Assembly (NCBI GenBank): GCA_947359465.1
Contig: OX375877.1
Coordinates: 27,291,235-27,355,234, forward strand
Length of the DNA stretch: 64,000 nt
Source: Metellina segmentata
Taxonomy: Eukaryota > Arthropoda > Arachnida > Araneae > Tetragnathidae
Direction: 5' to 3'
Below, one piece after another: positions 21,893 to 34,066 of this stretch (the first letter of the stretch is position 1; every line of letters starts with the position of its first letter). The notes under the pieces were generated by a model. It made no database searches. It was not told the DNA's origin and saw nothing but the letters and a program-made list of their open reading frames with translations. Made by a program: the position numbers and the translations under genes.

Positions 21893-24800
21893 TATAAGGA
21901 GCAAATATCATTCGAAAATAAAGGAAATACGAGAAGCTGTATCACTAGCATATCGCAAGTAGCTGTATCTTAATTCCACGATTCGAACAATTGTGCAGTT
22001 GAGCAGCAGGCTCGTCCGTCGCACTAAACACACACAACACAACTCCAAGCAATTGCAATTGTTCTGCAGGCATTTTGTCCGAATTTCGAAAACTGCAGTG
22101 AAATCAAAAACAGATGTAAAACACAATTATCGGCTAAATATGTATTAAATATTTATAAAAAAATATCAAAATTTATTAACTTACTTTATTTAATACTAAG
22201 GCATACTTTCAGAATTTGCAATTTTGTCGATAACTGTTGAAGTTAAAAAATATGTTGTCATTGGCGTAGAATATGTGTTATTTATTAAGTGTTTGTGGTA
22301 ATTTGGGCGGTGTAGGGAGGTTGTTCCGTTGCAAGAAAAGAAAAAATATATGGCAAGGAGCGCGCTTTGCACTTTTGAGCATCGTAACTTATGATTGAAA
22401 AAAAATAAGGAAAAATAGCTCGCAAAGACTTTGTTCTGTGACGTACTTCGCAGGTTAAGCACTTTCTGCTCCTGGGGGTATCACTATTAATTACTTAAGC
22501 ATGGGTTACGAAACGAAAAAATCTAAGAGACTGTGATACGATTGTAAGTGTCAGTTTTTGAAATTTCACCAGCCAGTTTGAATATTCATATCGTCAATTC
22601 CCTTGTCTTACCCGACAAAAACATGAACATTTGCATATCCAAATGTGATTTATACCAAACAACATGTAACGTTCATTCATGGCGAAATAAAACGTATGCT
22701 GGAACGACACTAACTTGACTGGGTCCAATGAGTTGCATCTGTGATAATCCTACAACTGACGTAGGTCAGCTACTGACTGAAAGGTCAAGTCGAAATTGGC
22801 AAAGGTCAGTTACACATGGCATGATCTCACAGCATGATATCACGTCCTTAGAGACGAGCGAATGAGGTGTTTACCAACACGTGTTTCTGGCAATAACTCT
22901 GCGAAATGATACATCATTTATTTAAATGATGTCCCTGAATAATTCACCGTTGCCTGTGACCTAAATACTTTCCAAAACAATATATTATTCTGCAAGTGAA
23001 AGCTTTATATTAGGGCGCTGCGATCATCAAAGCTGGCCATCTCGATACCTTATGCAAGAAAATTATTGCTTTCCTATGACCTCCAAGCGTGATTGTGGAG
23101 GTAAGTGTCAATCATGCTCAATGATTGAAGACATCTCGCAAAGAATGCTGTTTTTGTTGCGGAACTTCAGTTCAGGAGGCTCTTCTGAAACAATACATTC
23201 TTGAATCGATTGTAATTACGGTTAGGTTTTATTCAAATCATAACCATTTCTCGGGTATAAATCAGACTTTGCGTATATGTGTCTCACCTCTGCCACCATT
23301 TAATGTAGGAGGATTGCGTGATCGGATCTTAAATTCACCTGAAGATGAAGACTCTCTAATCGCTTTACCGGTGATCAGATTATCAATAAAATTGCATTGG
23401 ATAATAGAAATTAACTTTTCAGTTGCATACATGGTGGTGAACACTTTTTAGAAACATTTCGACATTCAATAATGAACTAAGGACACCACAAAAATACAAA
23501 GAGCGGATACTAATCTCTTTTACACTTCACCAATTCTTCCAAATTCCAAATTAATTGTTCAATGTATTCCACGACACGTTTGCAGCTTGCATAATTGAAA
23601 ATACATTAACTTCTCTCATAGTTTGCAAGTGCTTAATTAATTTATCAAGACATGGCAATTACAAGTTCTCGAGTTGTAGTTGTAGACGCATAATGAGAAT
23701 TAAATTCATGGAGCACTTGCACGTGATCACGCTAAGTATATTTAATAAATTGAAAATAAATGTTATCAGAACTGAATGTTGTTTTGTTTACAACACAAGC
23801 AAGGAATTATAAATTAGAGAGTTAGAATTTCGTCAGTTAAGAACCAGTATGGCATAACTCAATTTTAACGGAATATGAGTTAACATGGATTAAGATTCAA
23901 AATTAAGTGGGGAATCGATTGGTGAAATGATTATAACACTTGACTTAATTTATGATTTAACCAGTTGCAGCGTTGCCATTTTCATTTTCGTCATCAAAGC
24001 AGATAGTCGTTAGTCGTTTCTATAATGGTTATGTCAGAAAACAGTTTCTTTTGCTTCTCTTGAAAACTAACCAAAATTAAGTTATGCCATTCTGGTTCTA
24101 AAAAGAAGATTTGTACATACAAGCACATCCTAATCGCCGACTTTCCAGTGAAATAGGCTGAGGTTCTGGAAGAAATCGCTGTTGTAAGATCTCCTGAAGG
24201 GTAAATCACATGGGCTTACGAATCGATTGGCTATCAAAGCCCAGACTATTGCTTTTGGTCACGGTGGATAATTACTTTAATTAATTAATTAATTAATTTA
24301 GGATGCTTTTCTCCACAACCACATGACAGATATTCAAACCGAGCTACCCAAAAAAATACCTTTAATCTGCGCGAGTATATATACTCCTTTTATTTCATTA
24401 GAACCGTCAATGATTGTAATGCGCTGCTTCCGAAACAAATGTGCATTTTCTGTAATAAATCTTTGGAGACAATTGATTATTAAAATGATTTAATTTCATT
24501 TTCAAATTAAATTTATATTTTTATTTATTTGGAGATTCATTGAACTGATTGCAGTGTTAATTTCCGAATTACAGTGATTTTAATTTTCAAATATTCTTTT
24601 TTGATTGTTCCAAAGTAAATTGTGCACTCATAGAACTTTTAGATTTTATTGAGCTTTGCTATCAGAGAATCGTCTATCTTCTACTAAATTAACATATTTT
24701 AACATTTTTTCAATAAGGAAATTAGTTTTCTTTTAGATAACGCATTTGCGAATTTATAATTAACTATGCAAATTCTAGCCATTTAATATGCATGAGTATG

Positions 24801-25547
24801 CCGATTTCCATCTCAATTTTGGAGTATCGGAAGCGATTAATGAATTTCAAAGGAATGACACGCCTATGCAATTAGCAATGATATTGATATCCTGAGCTAT
24901 TAATAGAGATAAGTGCCTTATAAAGTTATGATGCATTGAGATTATTTTTGAAAGAAATTTGTTTGCTTAGATATTAATTTTATTAATGCCAACATTCTGT
25001 TTCGTAGGAATAAAATAATCGTTCATTTCAGAATACACTAACCATTTCATTTTTTTTTTCATTCCATTCCAAGGTTTTAATACTTTGAAAAGTAAGATTA
25101 TACGCATCATTATAAAAATTAATTATTTGGAGTAAAGCAAACGAAACGTGTGATATTTAAGCAATTATATAGAGAGGATAAAAACATTTCTCACTTGCAA
25201 TTAACATTTTTGTGGTCAAATTCTGCGTCATAAACCTATCTTTCCGGTTTTGAGCATAAATATTTGTTATTTGAAACTCGGTCAAGACGGTTTGATAATA
25301 ATTAAAGCTTAAACGATATGAATTTAAAAGTATACAGTAGTGGTGAATAAGTAAAAAAATCATGAAACCGTATGAATATTATGCAATTACCAGATGACAT
25401 GCTTAGAACTGAGATTAATTTTTGATGCATGAAAGCATGTGACTCGCGTTGATGAGCCCTCTTAAATTCTTTAAAACGTAGTTTCAAAGCAATGTTTTGT
25501 GTTTGATATTTTAAAAATAAAATAAATAAAAGGAAGACTGAAACAGG
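21893..25547. other. Intronic stretch (3.6 kb) without recognised features
   Basis: AT-rich, with a taat microsatellite at about 24280-24300. Open frames of 60-108 codons (for example 23125-23451) overlap on both strands and show no domain. No transposon ends or tandem repeats noticed. Confidence 0.55.
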
Positions 25548-25733
25548 TAATGGTAATTTTAGTTAACGTCGTACTAGAGCAACACAACGGGCTATTGACG
25601 ACGGTCCGGAATCAGTCCCTTAAGGGAAAGATTCGAGGACAACACCTCGTAATTTTGAACCACGGTCAGATGACGAAGCAACACCTGAGCTGGCACCCCA
25701 CTCTCCAAACTTCCACGCCAACCCAACGTGAGA
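25548..25733 (-). mobile_element. SINE, 5'-truncated copy (minus)
   Basis: Reads gttaacgtcgtactagagca, acgggctattgacgacggtc and ends ccaaacttccacgccaaccc: the body and 3' end of the SINE without the tRNA-like head. Nearly the reverse complement of 12270-12448. Confidence 0.85.
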
Positions 25734-25874
25734 CTGAAACAGGAGTTTTTATTTTGGTAAATAACTTCATACCAGAGAAATGATAAATAAAGAAAATCTC
25801 ATATAGAATACGCAGAAATCAACACTATTTGTATAGTAGTGAATGGCAGAAATCGGATATGAGCAATATAAAAT

Positions 25875-26088
25875 TAACCACTACGGAATTCATTCTGTTT
25901 CTCCGCTAATATTCTAAATATGCTGGATTTTAGTTATGGAGCTCCTATTTATTGTTTAAATTACATGGAAGAACTCGATATTCTTCAGCAGTTAGTAAAA
26001 CAGCAACGTTTGTTCATCCATCTGGTAACAAAAGGCGATAGTAAAATCTGGAAGATAGGAAATGTGAGTAAACGCGAAAAAACTTAAA
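25875..26088 (+). other. Unassigned open frame with a donor-like site
   Basis: Frame of about 70 codons ending at 26088, including MLDFSYGAPIYCLNYMEELD then ILQQLVKQQRLFIHLVTKGD. It passes a gtgagt sequence at 26063. It does not fit the cadherin frame or fold. Possibly a fragment of a transposon gene; low support. Confidence 0.2.
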
Positions 26089-26388
26089 TCTCAAAAATGC
26101 ATAATCACCTTTCACAAGTGAATGGGAAGCAATTGAACTGTACTATCAGAAGTTAATTATGGTAACTTGACGTAGGTGTTCACGTGCTCTGAGACAATTT
26201 CACCACAAGGATTTAATTTCAGTATCCATCTTATTAATGTAAGATGGATAGGTATTAATCTACGTTGACAACTTTTAATGCCGATATTCCGCCTTTGTGG
26301 GGTTTAGCTTTTTGAAAGTGCTAGGATAGTTAGTTACAAAGTGGATTGTTGAGCCAATATAACCACAAACGCAATTTTTTTTATTTAC

Positions 26389-26430
26389 TAGGGGGTCCGC
26401 CCCCTGCTAGCCTACGCTCGCAAACTTTTT
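26389..26430 (-). mobile_element. Helitron-like 3' terminus (minus)
   Basis: ctagggggtccgccccctgc followed by tagcctacgctcgc is the reverse complement of a hairpin plus CTAG end, as at 16929-16952 on the other strand. The 5' limit of the element is not visible. Confidence 0.5.
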
Positions 26431-26471
26431 TTTAATATAGATAGAAATATCCATTTTTTTATGGTACAGCT

Positions 26472-27007
26472 CTACAGTCTACGTTTAGCCCGGTGGCAAA
26501 GGCTTTGGCGCTTTTTTTCCTCGCTGCTTTCTAATGTCGCCAAGGAAAGAATTATTTCAAAAATCTTTTTCTTTTTACAACGGAAAGTAACAAGCTTCTA
26601 AAACACTTTTGTTGGACGTTTTAAAAAGTATATTGAATACGTAAATAATATAAATATACGTAAAAAATGTTTAAAATACAACCTGAGAAGACAGCACTGT
26701 ACCGTGACTTAAATTAAAACAAAAGAAATTTCCTCAACTTGGGAAAAACCATTAAAAGAACCAATAAAATCAAAGAAAAAAACAATAAAAGAACCAATGA
26801 AATCAAAGAACACTTTTATGGATGTGTTAAAAAAAAACTTTCTAGAGTATTCAAAATGAAAATTTAAACTTTCTGCTTGCCTAGGTTGCCATAAAAACCG
26901 AAATAAACGTAAAACATATGGGTTGCCTTAACTTGCAATAACTCACAACTAAAAGTGCACCAAGAAAAACGTCAAGGCCGTAGCCATCGGGCTAAACGCA
27001 GACTGTA
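26472..27007. mobile_element. TIR element of about 536 bp, class unknown
   Basis: acagtctacgtttagcccgg-tggcaaaggc at the left and gccgtagccatcgggctaaa-cgcagactgt at the right are about 30-bp inverted repeats. A truncated copy in the opposite orientation is at 60718-61125. No coding capacity. Superfamily not assignable by eye. Confidence 0.75.
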
Positions 27008-27519
27008 ACACCCATTTTATTAAGATATAAGATGGCAAAGCGTCATTCTTGGTATGAAATTGTGCAAATGTGTGATGACGACTTTTAAAACTGGGGTCTA
27101 GACATTTAAAGGTAAGGTCCTGTAGTGAACTACAAGGTCAATTTTACCACGAAGTCCAATAAGGATTTGATATAATGATAGACCGGTTATTTTATCATCT
27201 GATCAAGATAAGATTGAAACGGGCATAGTTGGTATATAGAACTGTGTAAATCTGTGCATACAACTTTAAATATTGGCTCTCAGCTTGTGTAGGTTTAAGT
27301 CATTTGGAAGCGAACAAACAATTAGTTATGCAGCAAAATAATGAGCCAATTTCATCACAAGCACAATAGGGATTTGATTTAATGATAAACCGTCAACCTT
27401 AAACTTTCCCATCTTATTAAAATAAGATGGAATGGGGGCAGGATTGCTGTTGAACTGTATCAATCTTTGGGGACAACTTTAATGCTGATCCCTACATGCA
27501 AACAATATTTCGATTCCCC

Positions 27520-28010
27520 GAGTCCTGATTACTGATCGCTCAAGAACAAAGAAAGCCGCCATTTCAAATCTTGACCTCTCGGGTAACGGAGAAGGTGACG
27601 TAACGGCCAGAAATTCAAGTAAAACAAGGCGACCGTCTCACGGGGTTGTGGAAGAAATTCCACCTCCTCCGCAATCCCAACACGTGAGAAAGTAAGCGCT
27701 TGATCACCTTGAGTATACAGGCTTGACACACTTTCTTCGGGATTCCGCTGGTTTTCTTTCCTTTGTTTACTTCTTCTCGACTGTACGTCCTGGGTTCCCA
27801 GCCATTGTTGTGGCAGAAGGAGCGATGCTATCCCTATCGACTCGAGACGCTTATTCTGAGCACTTTTTTTGCTTCTTGCTGTCGATTCCTGAAGCCTCGT
27901 TCAGGGTTTCCGCAGAAGTGGAGCAGTTATTGAACCATGCGGGGGGTTTTGCTTTGTTTTCGTTGCTCGGTTTCACGGTGAAGGGTTGAGTTGTGAATTC
28001 CGAGTGTTAC
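27520..28010. other. GC-richer intronic patch
   Basis: Higher G+C than its flanks. An 88-codon frame (27723-27989) starts MTHFLRDSAGFLSFVYFFST but shows no domain I know. The opposite strand is also open over part of it. Could be a fragment of an unrelated insertion. Confidence 0.35.
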
Positions 28011-28292
28011 ACAGTCGTGCTGACAAATGCAAAACTAATTTTTTTTTATTATCTCCGTGGGTTATGTTTACGTTCAATCTCTTGATTTGTCGGTTTGATC
28101 GTGTTGGGGAAATTTCGTTTCTTGCAAATTGTTAAAAGGTATCCAGTAGCGTTGCATAACATTCCTAATTGGGATTGCCGAGATAGGATCAAAAGCAACA
28201 AATCTAATGCTAGTAGATTCGACGTTGTTTCTTTTCCGCAAAGACAATAAAATACCAAATCCTTTTACATAAGGTAGGTAATCTGTGTTTTC

Positions 28293-28392
28293 CTCAGATC
28301 TTTCCCGTTGTGATTGTCTGATCGACGACGGCCTGAAGGACCGTCGCTAATGCCCGTTGTGTTGCTCTAGTACGACGTTAATTAAAATACCT
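28293..28392 (+). mobile_element. SINE fragment (3' part)
   Basis: Reads cctcagatctttcccgttgt ... gctaatgcccgttgtgttgc then tctagtacgacgttaatt, with a short local insertion in the middle. Confidence 0.65.
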
Positions 28393-28411
28393 AGGTAGTA
28401 ATTTTTGATAA

Positions 28412-28735
28412 ATTTTAATTAACGTCCTTTTAGAGCAACACAACGGGCTATTGACGACGGTCCGGGTTCAATCACCTAAGGGAAATATCCGAGGACACCA
28501 CCACGTAATTTTGAACCACTGTCAGATGACGAGGCAACTTTTGAGCTGACACCCCACTCTCCAAACTTCCACACCAATCCAGTGTGGGGACTTTCGACCA
28601 CTACAGATTTAAGGTGCAACAGCCGCCTGTACATTATACGCTTACAGATATTCTTGCACTGACCTGGATTCGAACCAGAAACTTTCCGATCTAGAGGCTA
28701 AAACATTTACCACCAGACTGGTTATCGGCAATACC
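28412..28735 (-). mobile_element. tRNA-derived SINE, full-length copy (minus)
   Basis: Reverse complement carries the B-box ggttcgaatcc (28668-28678 on the + strand as ggattcgaacc), the head tggtggtaaatgttttagcc, the body gtggaagtttggagagtggg and the tail end gacgttaattaaaatt. Same layout as 13798-14117, so the two define the full element of about 320 bp. Confidence 0.88.
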
Positions 28736-28748
28736 TAGGTAGACAGGT

Positions 28749-28880
28749 AGTTGAATTAACGTTCCAGTGGAGCTACTAAACGGGCTATTAGCAACGGACA
28801 ATGGATCGATTCCAAACTAAAAGTTCCGAGGACAATTCCTCGTAGTTTGGAACTGCTGTCAATGGATCACAAAAGATGCG
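28749..28880 (-). mobile_element. SINE fragment (minus)
   Basis: Reads gttgaattaacgttccagtg, acgggctattagcaacggac and aattcctcgtagtttggaac. Third SINE-derived piece within 600 bp, more diverged than its neighbour. Confidence 0.6.
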
Positions 28881-31800
28881 ATCCCTCCAAATCCTAGCAG
28901 CATTGGATGAGTGATCTACCAAACGCTGTTTCAGAGATCGATGCAGTTTCTTTACAGAGACAGGAGAAGAGACATATTTGGACAATCTGCGACAAACACA
29001 TGCAGTATCTCGAATATCCGATAGAGATACTGTTATTCTCGTCTAGTATACCCGTACATAATAATTTTTACGCATCCTTAAAGGAATGTCACAACTATTT
29101 CTAGTTACGATATCTAATGAAAACGGATGAGCAAAATGTCTCAAGGTTTCTGGAGGACCTTGTGGATAGGGTAGATGACAATCCCACGCACTTGAACCTT
29201 GTTCTGATTTGTTTAAATAAACAGAGCTTATTTGGTTCGTTGTATTTTTATGGCACAATGGCCACATCTAGCCAAATTTTCTTGTCAAGTAAACGGACAT
29301 CCACACTAAATAAAAGTTTTTAAGGACCTAAGGTAAAGTTCTATATACAGAGATTAAGAATGGGTGTTATGGTGATTATCTTTATGAATGTTGACTGTAG
29401 AAATACAATCTTTCAGTTAAAAACATCTTAAAATTATGCATAACTGTTGGTTGATCAGTTATTTTACATGGAGTCGTAAGTATTTAAAATTGAAAAGTTA
29501 AATTTTTTGTGGAACGTTTACCCAATTTTTTCCAATTAAATAAAGGTTTTCAAGGAGTTAACGGATTTAAATATATATGCTAAATATATATGACAGAAAT
29601 GTTTGAAAAATTATATTGAAGTGATATTGTATTTTCTCATTTTTGCTCCACTCACTAACTTCTAAAATCTTAGCGGTAAATTCGAAAATTTAAACATTTT
29701 ATTTGCCATTCCACTTGGAAAATTTTTTTACTTCATTAATTAGACGTAGAATTTTGTAATCTGAAAGTTTTTTGAAAAAGGGAATCAAATTTAAAAGTTA
29801 ACCTTTTCACAAACGTTTATGATAACGTGATATCGATTTAATTGCAAATTCAGCGCTTGTTGTTTATGATTTAAAGTCTCTTTTGGAAGCTTATTTTATG
29901 AGTTAACCCTAAGAGATTTTTAACATTTTTTCTCGTCTTTTAATGCTCAAATAAGTGTGTTTATTTCACAATTAAATGTTATCGCGAAACCATTTTACAT
30001 TTTGTGTTTATTATTTATGCAACGCAATGGATTTATTTATACAACCTAATGTAGCGTTTTAAAGTTTTCAGCGAAGTACTAAAAAAATGCGCTTTATTCG
30101 AATAATTTTTTGACCAAGGTTGAAAATCTTTCAATTGACACAAGAAATTCAGTCAGAAAAATTAAATTATTTACTTTTAATAAAACGATGAATTAATCGT
30201 TCCGTTTGTAAAGGGAATAACTTAAAATTTTAAATAATATCTTTTACTGTGGTTTTGCGTTCTTTTAGCCAATAGACAATCCCTGAATGGTCTAGGACTT
30301 ATTTATTTTCAAATTCATAACTAAAGGTCTAAGAACTCACAATTGCAAAAGTAGATTCGAGCACTAAGTGCGCATTAAGTGCGAACTGATCCAAACATTG
30401 TCTCATCCAGCAGATATAAACTGTCAATAATATTTTTAACTTTAATGAGTAATCCTTAATCCTCCTCCTCACGAAATCCACTTTGTGAAAAAGTTATTTA
30501 AATTGTATACTGGTACGAAAAACGCAACCTTTCACGAGAAAATATTTAGAATTTTATAGGTTGTGTTATATTTCACCTTAATAAGAATTCTTAGTAACAT
30601 TCAACACATGACTCTACTTCTATTATAACACACGAAGTGAAAATACCAAATGCTCATACCATATCATGTTTCCTGAGTGATCTTAATCTTCCATTTATAA
30701 CCAAGTGGAGCCGCAAGGTTATCAAGTATCTAGATTCATCTTAATGAAATGAGCCATTAGTCTGAAACACTTCTTTCTATCATTAAGAATTTTCGGAAGT
30801 CTTGTTTCAGGAGCAGATGAGGATTGAGAAATAAAAACCATGATATCAGTAGCTAAAAGCAGTGAAAGTGTTGAGATTGTTTAGAGCGCAATGTTCATTC
30901 AAAACATATGGTTAATTCGTTTTGTATAAACGTCTTTGGAAGACAAATTTTAAATCGATGAAATAATTTTTGCGCGCCATTTTAAATTTTTATTGTTTTC
31001 TACTCGAATTTTACTCTGTTCAATGCATTTGTAATTCCTAAATTTATTACCTAAAAGCTTAATGTGTTTATAGTCACTTGTGTTTTTTTTATCACCTCCC
31101 TTATTTTAAGAATTCTGTCAGAAAGATTAAAGTACAATGTACTCTTTCCATTAATATTTTATCAAATAAAAAATAAAATTGTTAGCAATAAAATAGTTTT
31201 TAGTACACAAATCATACACATTTTAATGTTTTATAATGGATTAAATGTGCAAAGGAACGGATAGTAGGTACTTGTATTACATTTGTGTCGTTTTATTTCT
31301 GTGTCTAGTTTATTGTTGTGTCTACTTTATTTGTTGTGTCGTTTATCGGCACAGATCTGAATATCATAGTGACATTTTTTTGGTAACACCAAATGCTTAT
31401 TTTTATAATGATGAGATACACCATGTTGTATTTTGTGATCTGTTTAGAAGATAAAGAACAACATTTTCAAAATGCTTTTATAGCATATTTTTGTCTAAAA
31501 ACTAATGTTTCTTTACTTACAGCTATACTATAAAAAATTCGGTTAATGAGTTTCTACTCAAAGCCTGCGATGTCGAAGAGTCAATATCTCAATATTCGAT
31601 ATTATTCTCTAGTATTTTGTATTGTTATCAGAAACCAGTACTTGCTATTTTCACTTGTATGTGCATCGAACAGAAGAATTCTGATATCATTATATGATAG
31701 TTTGATTGTAAATAAGTTATGTGTTACATATCGTTGGCTTACGAGTAAGCCACATTACGTCAAAAAATATTTTTCGGAAAACGAAGGAAGACAATTCTAA

Positions 31801-32210
31801 TTTTCAAATAATGCAAAAATTGTACTTGAACAATTGTTTATTACGCCTGGTATTATACACAATTTATAAACTGTTCAGAGAGAGGAGTATTTTCATTGTG
31901 ATTACATATCGAAAAGTTACAAGAAATAACATGGTAAACCTTTGCACTAGTGGGAATGTCGGGATAAACAGGACATTTACTAAGTATGTTTTCAAGAAGA
32001 AAACTAATCTTCATGAAAATAAAAGATGACTTGATGGTCTTAACCAGTTATTCGAAAATCTAGAAAACCTGAAAAACAAATCCCTTATATTATGGAACTT
32101 ATGTTTGTATCATTTATAAGCCGACGATGTATAAACTATTTGATATAGAAAGATAAAAAGTTTAATTGCCTAGGGTTAATAGTTAATTAATTTTTTTGTC
32201 TTGTCTCCAG
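28881..32210. other. Intronic stretch (3.3 kb), AT-rich
   Basis: No repeats or transposon ends noticed. Open frames up to 102 codons (31721-32029) are in very AT-rich sequence and show no domain. Confidence 0.6.
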
Positions 32211-32384
32211 GCAACGCAAACGGACAACAGTTTACGCACAGCATTGGCCAAAGTGGATGTGCAAGTTCTTGATGTCAACGACAACATTCCTGAATTTGAA
32301 TATGAAATGTATAACATCACTGTCATGGAGAACTTACCTCCTGGTTTTACTGTCGTTCAAGTATCTGCTTTCGACGAAGACTCG
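32211..32384 (+). CDS. Cadherin exon 7 (EC repeat junction)
   Basis: 58 codons, phase 0 both sides, acceptor tgtctccag, donor tcg|gtaagt. It encodes ATQTDNSLRTALAKVDVQVL, then DVNDNIPEFEYEMYNITVME and NLPPGFTVVQVSAFDEDS. It contains a perfect DxNDN linker, the XEX-type MEN glutamate and the DxD motif FDEDS of the next repeat. YNIT is a likely N-glycosylation site. Confidence 0.95.
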
Positions 32385-33760
32385 GTAAGTCACAATTACC
32401 TGATATTGATATTGAAAGAATGTCACAATGAATGAATTTTGGTATGGGTTGATAAATATTTTGAGAAGCCTTAGGTTACCGCAATGAAAAAAGATTGGGA
32501 TCTTAACTAATATTTCAAAAATATTCATTACTTATTTTATTCATTTCAGATTAAATTGGAAACTACTTGTGGTTATTTTATTTTAAAAAGTAGTCATAAA
32601 AGTGAGAGTAATTATGAAACTTATGTGATAGCTCTTATGAGATTTCCATTTGAGCCTTGGCTATCAAATTTTAAAGTAATAATTTTCTACAAAATAAAAG
32701 AATTTTAATTTATTTTTTCGCCTTATTTATACATTTTAGCTTTGAATAGTTATTCCTTCCACCCTATTGTGTTGCTTCAGAATTTAAATATAATCTTTCG
32801 ATAAAAATGGAGTTCTAAATAACGAATACAACAAACGTATCTAGACTTATTATTTCACGGTTCAAAATATCCTCATCAATCAGGTTCTTTTATTGACTAC
32901 AGTGGAATTTAATTCCCCATTTTGGATCTGGTCTGTTAGTGACTGGACCAAATGAGATATGTAAATTTCATCCACAAAATGATGCCAAAGTATTTTATTA
33001 GGTCTTATGAATAAATAGAAACTGAGAAGTTTTCTTAGGCGTTTTCTATTCTATACTCTTTGGCAGAATATCTCTATCTCACTCATCATTATCTATCGCT
33101 CTTCTTTGTTATCTTACATTTTGTACAGTTAATAGCGATATTACTTCCATGTATGGTAAAACAAAAACGCATGGTGCAGATTCATTGTCAAATAGAGACT
33201 AAAGTTTAATTCCAAATGGTTGGATATTCCTACGATGGTAACCATAATCCAAAATTATCGCCAATTGGTGATGGTACCACGTTCTTGAGTCTAATACCGT
33301 ATATTTCTTCTAAAACGTATTGAAGATGATTTTGTTTTGACCTTAGTTCGAACTTCTTGTTTCATAGTAACTGCTTAAAAAATTTATTTGTTTACACTCA
33401 CATATACAGAACACGTTCAGTTTGGTACTTACATCTACATATGGATGGGTTATAGTTACAGTGGTGTAAGTCTTTTTTTCAAAAAAAAAAAAAGAGACAG
33501 CCACAGAAACCAGATATATAATGTAACCAAATTTAACTAAAAATAATTAGTTAGACACAGAAACAAGATCTGGATAAGTCAATTTGTTAAGAGAAAACGT
33601 GAAGTAAATCTGATATTCAACTACCAATGGCAGTGGTTCTAGGTCTTTTTTTCGAAAAAGTGACTTACACCACTCCAACTCTATTTACTTTTAATGATAA
33701 AATATTATCTTCTCTTTTCATTTATGGTCCATTTTCATTTTAAACTACCTTAATCTGTAG
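32385..33760 (+). other. Intron 7 (1,376 bp)
   Basis: AT-rich; contains the small inverted-repeat element at 33460-33674 and the phrase tcgccaattggtgatgg (33259), which resembles the repeats at 59130-59620. No other features. Confidence 0.8.
33460..33674. mobile_element. Small MITE (215 bp) with inverted ends
   Basis: agtggtgtaagtctttttttc at the left and gaaaaagtgacttacaccact at the right are inverted repeats. The interior is non-coding with an A run. Target duplication not clear, superfamily unknown. Confidence 0.65.
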
Positions 33761-34066
33761 GGTGACAATGCTGAATTCCGTTACGAATTGGAAGACGAAT
33801 CCGGTGCCTTCTCTATCGATCCAACAGGTGGATCCATCAGCGTGAAAGACCCGAGCAAATTGGACAGGGAGACAAAGGATGTCATCAGAATGCGAGTCTT
33901 TGCAAAGGAAAAGAAGCCTAATGTGAACCCGACAGCAAAAGCCTCTCCAGCCATTGTTGAGGTCCATCTTCTTGATGCGAATGACAACAATCCACAGTTT
34001 GTGCCGAGTAGTGTGTATGTTTTCCGGGCCACTGAAGTGGATGCACCGTTCTCTATTGTTGGACAG
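33761..34066 (+). CDS. Cadherin exon 8 (third complete EC repeat)
   Basis: 102 codons, phase 0 both sides, acceptor taatctgtag, donor cag|gtgagt. It encodes GDNAEFRYELEDESGAFSID, the LDRE motif (SKLDRETKD), the linker LLDANDNNPQF and the opening of the next repeat (FRATEVDAPFSIVGQ). Canonical calcium motifs throughout. The stretch AKEKKPNVNP between strands is longer and more basic than usual. Confidence 0.95.

Larger units (their letters stand above)
26110..27490. repeat. Degenerate 190-200 bp tandem array, interrupted
   Basis: Units share caccacaaggatttgattta, catcttattaa-ta-agatgg and an acaactttaa-gctgat block, seen at about 26200-26380, 27010-27190, 27190-27400 and 27400-27490. The array is split by an insertion from about 26386 to 27009 consisting of a Helitron-like end and a TIR element. 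Confidence 0.6.
19008..32210 (+). other. Intron 6 (13,203 bp)
   Basis: The longest intron. It holds a duplicated block of unknown class (19190-20060 and 20250-20520), a Tc1 derivative in the first of these, a 287-bp satellite, a long featureless stretch (21900-25540), four SINE copies, a degenerate array broken by a TIR element and a Helitron-like end, and a final AT-rich stretch. Exons 6 and 7 are contiguous at protein level, so no coding exon is missing here. Confidence 0.8.
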
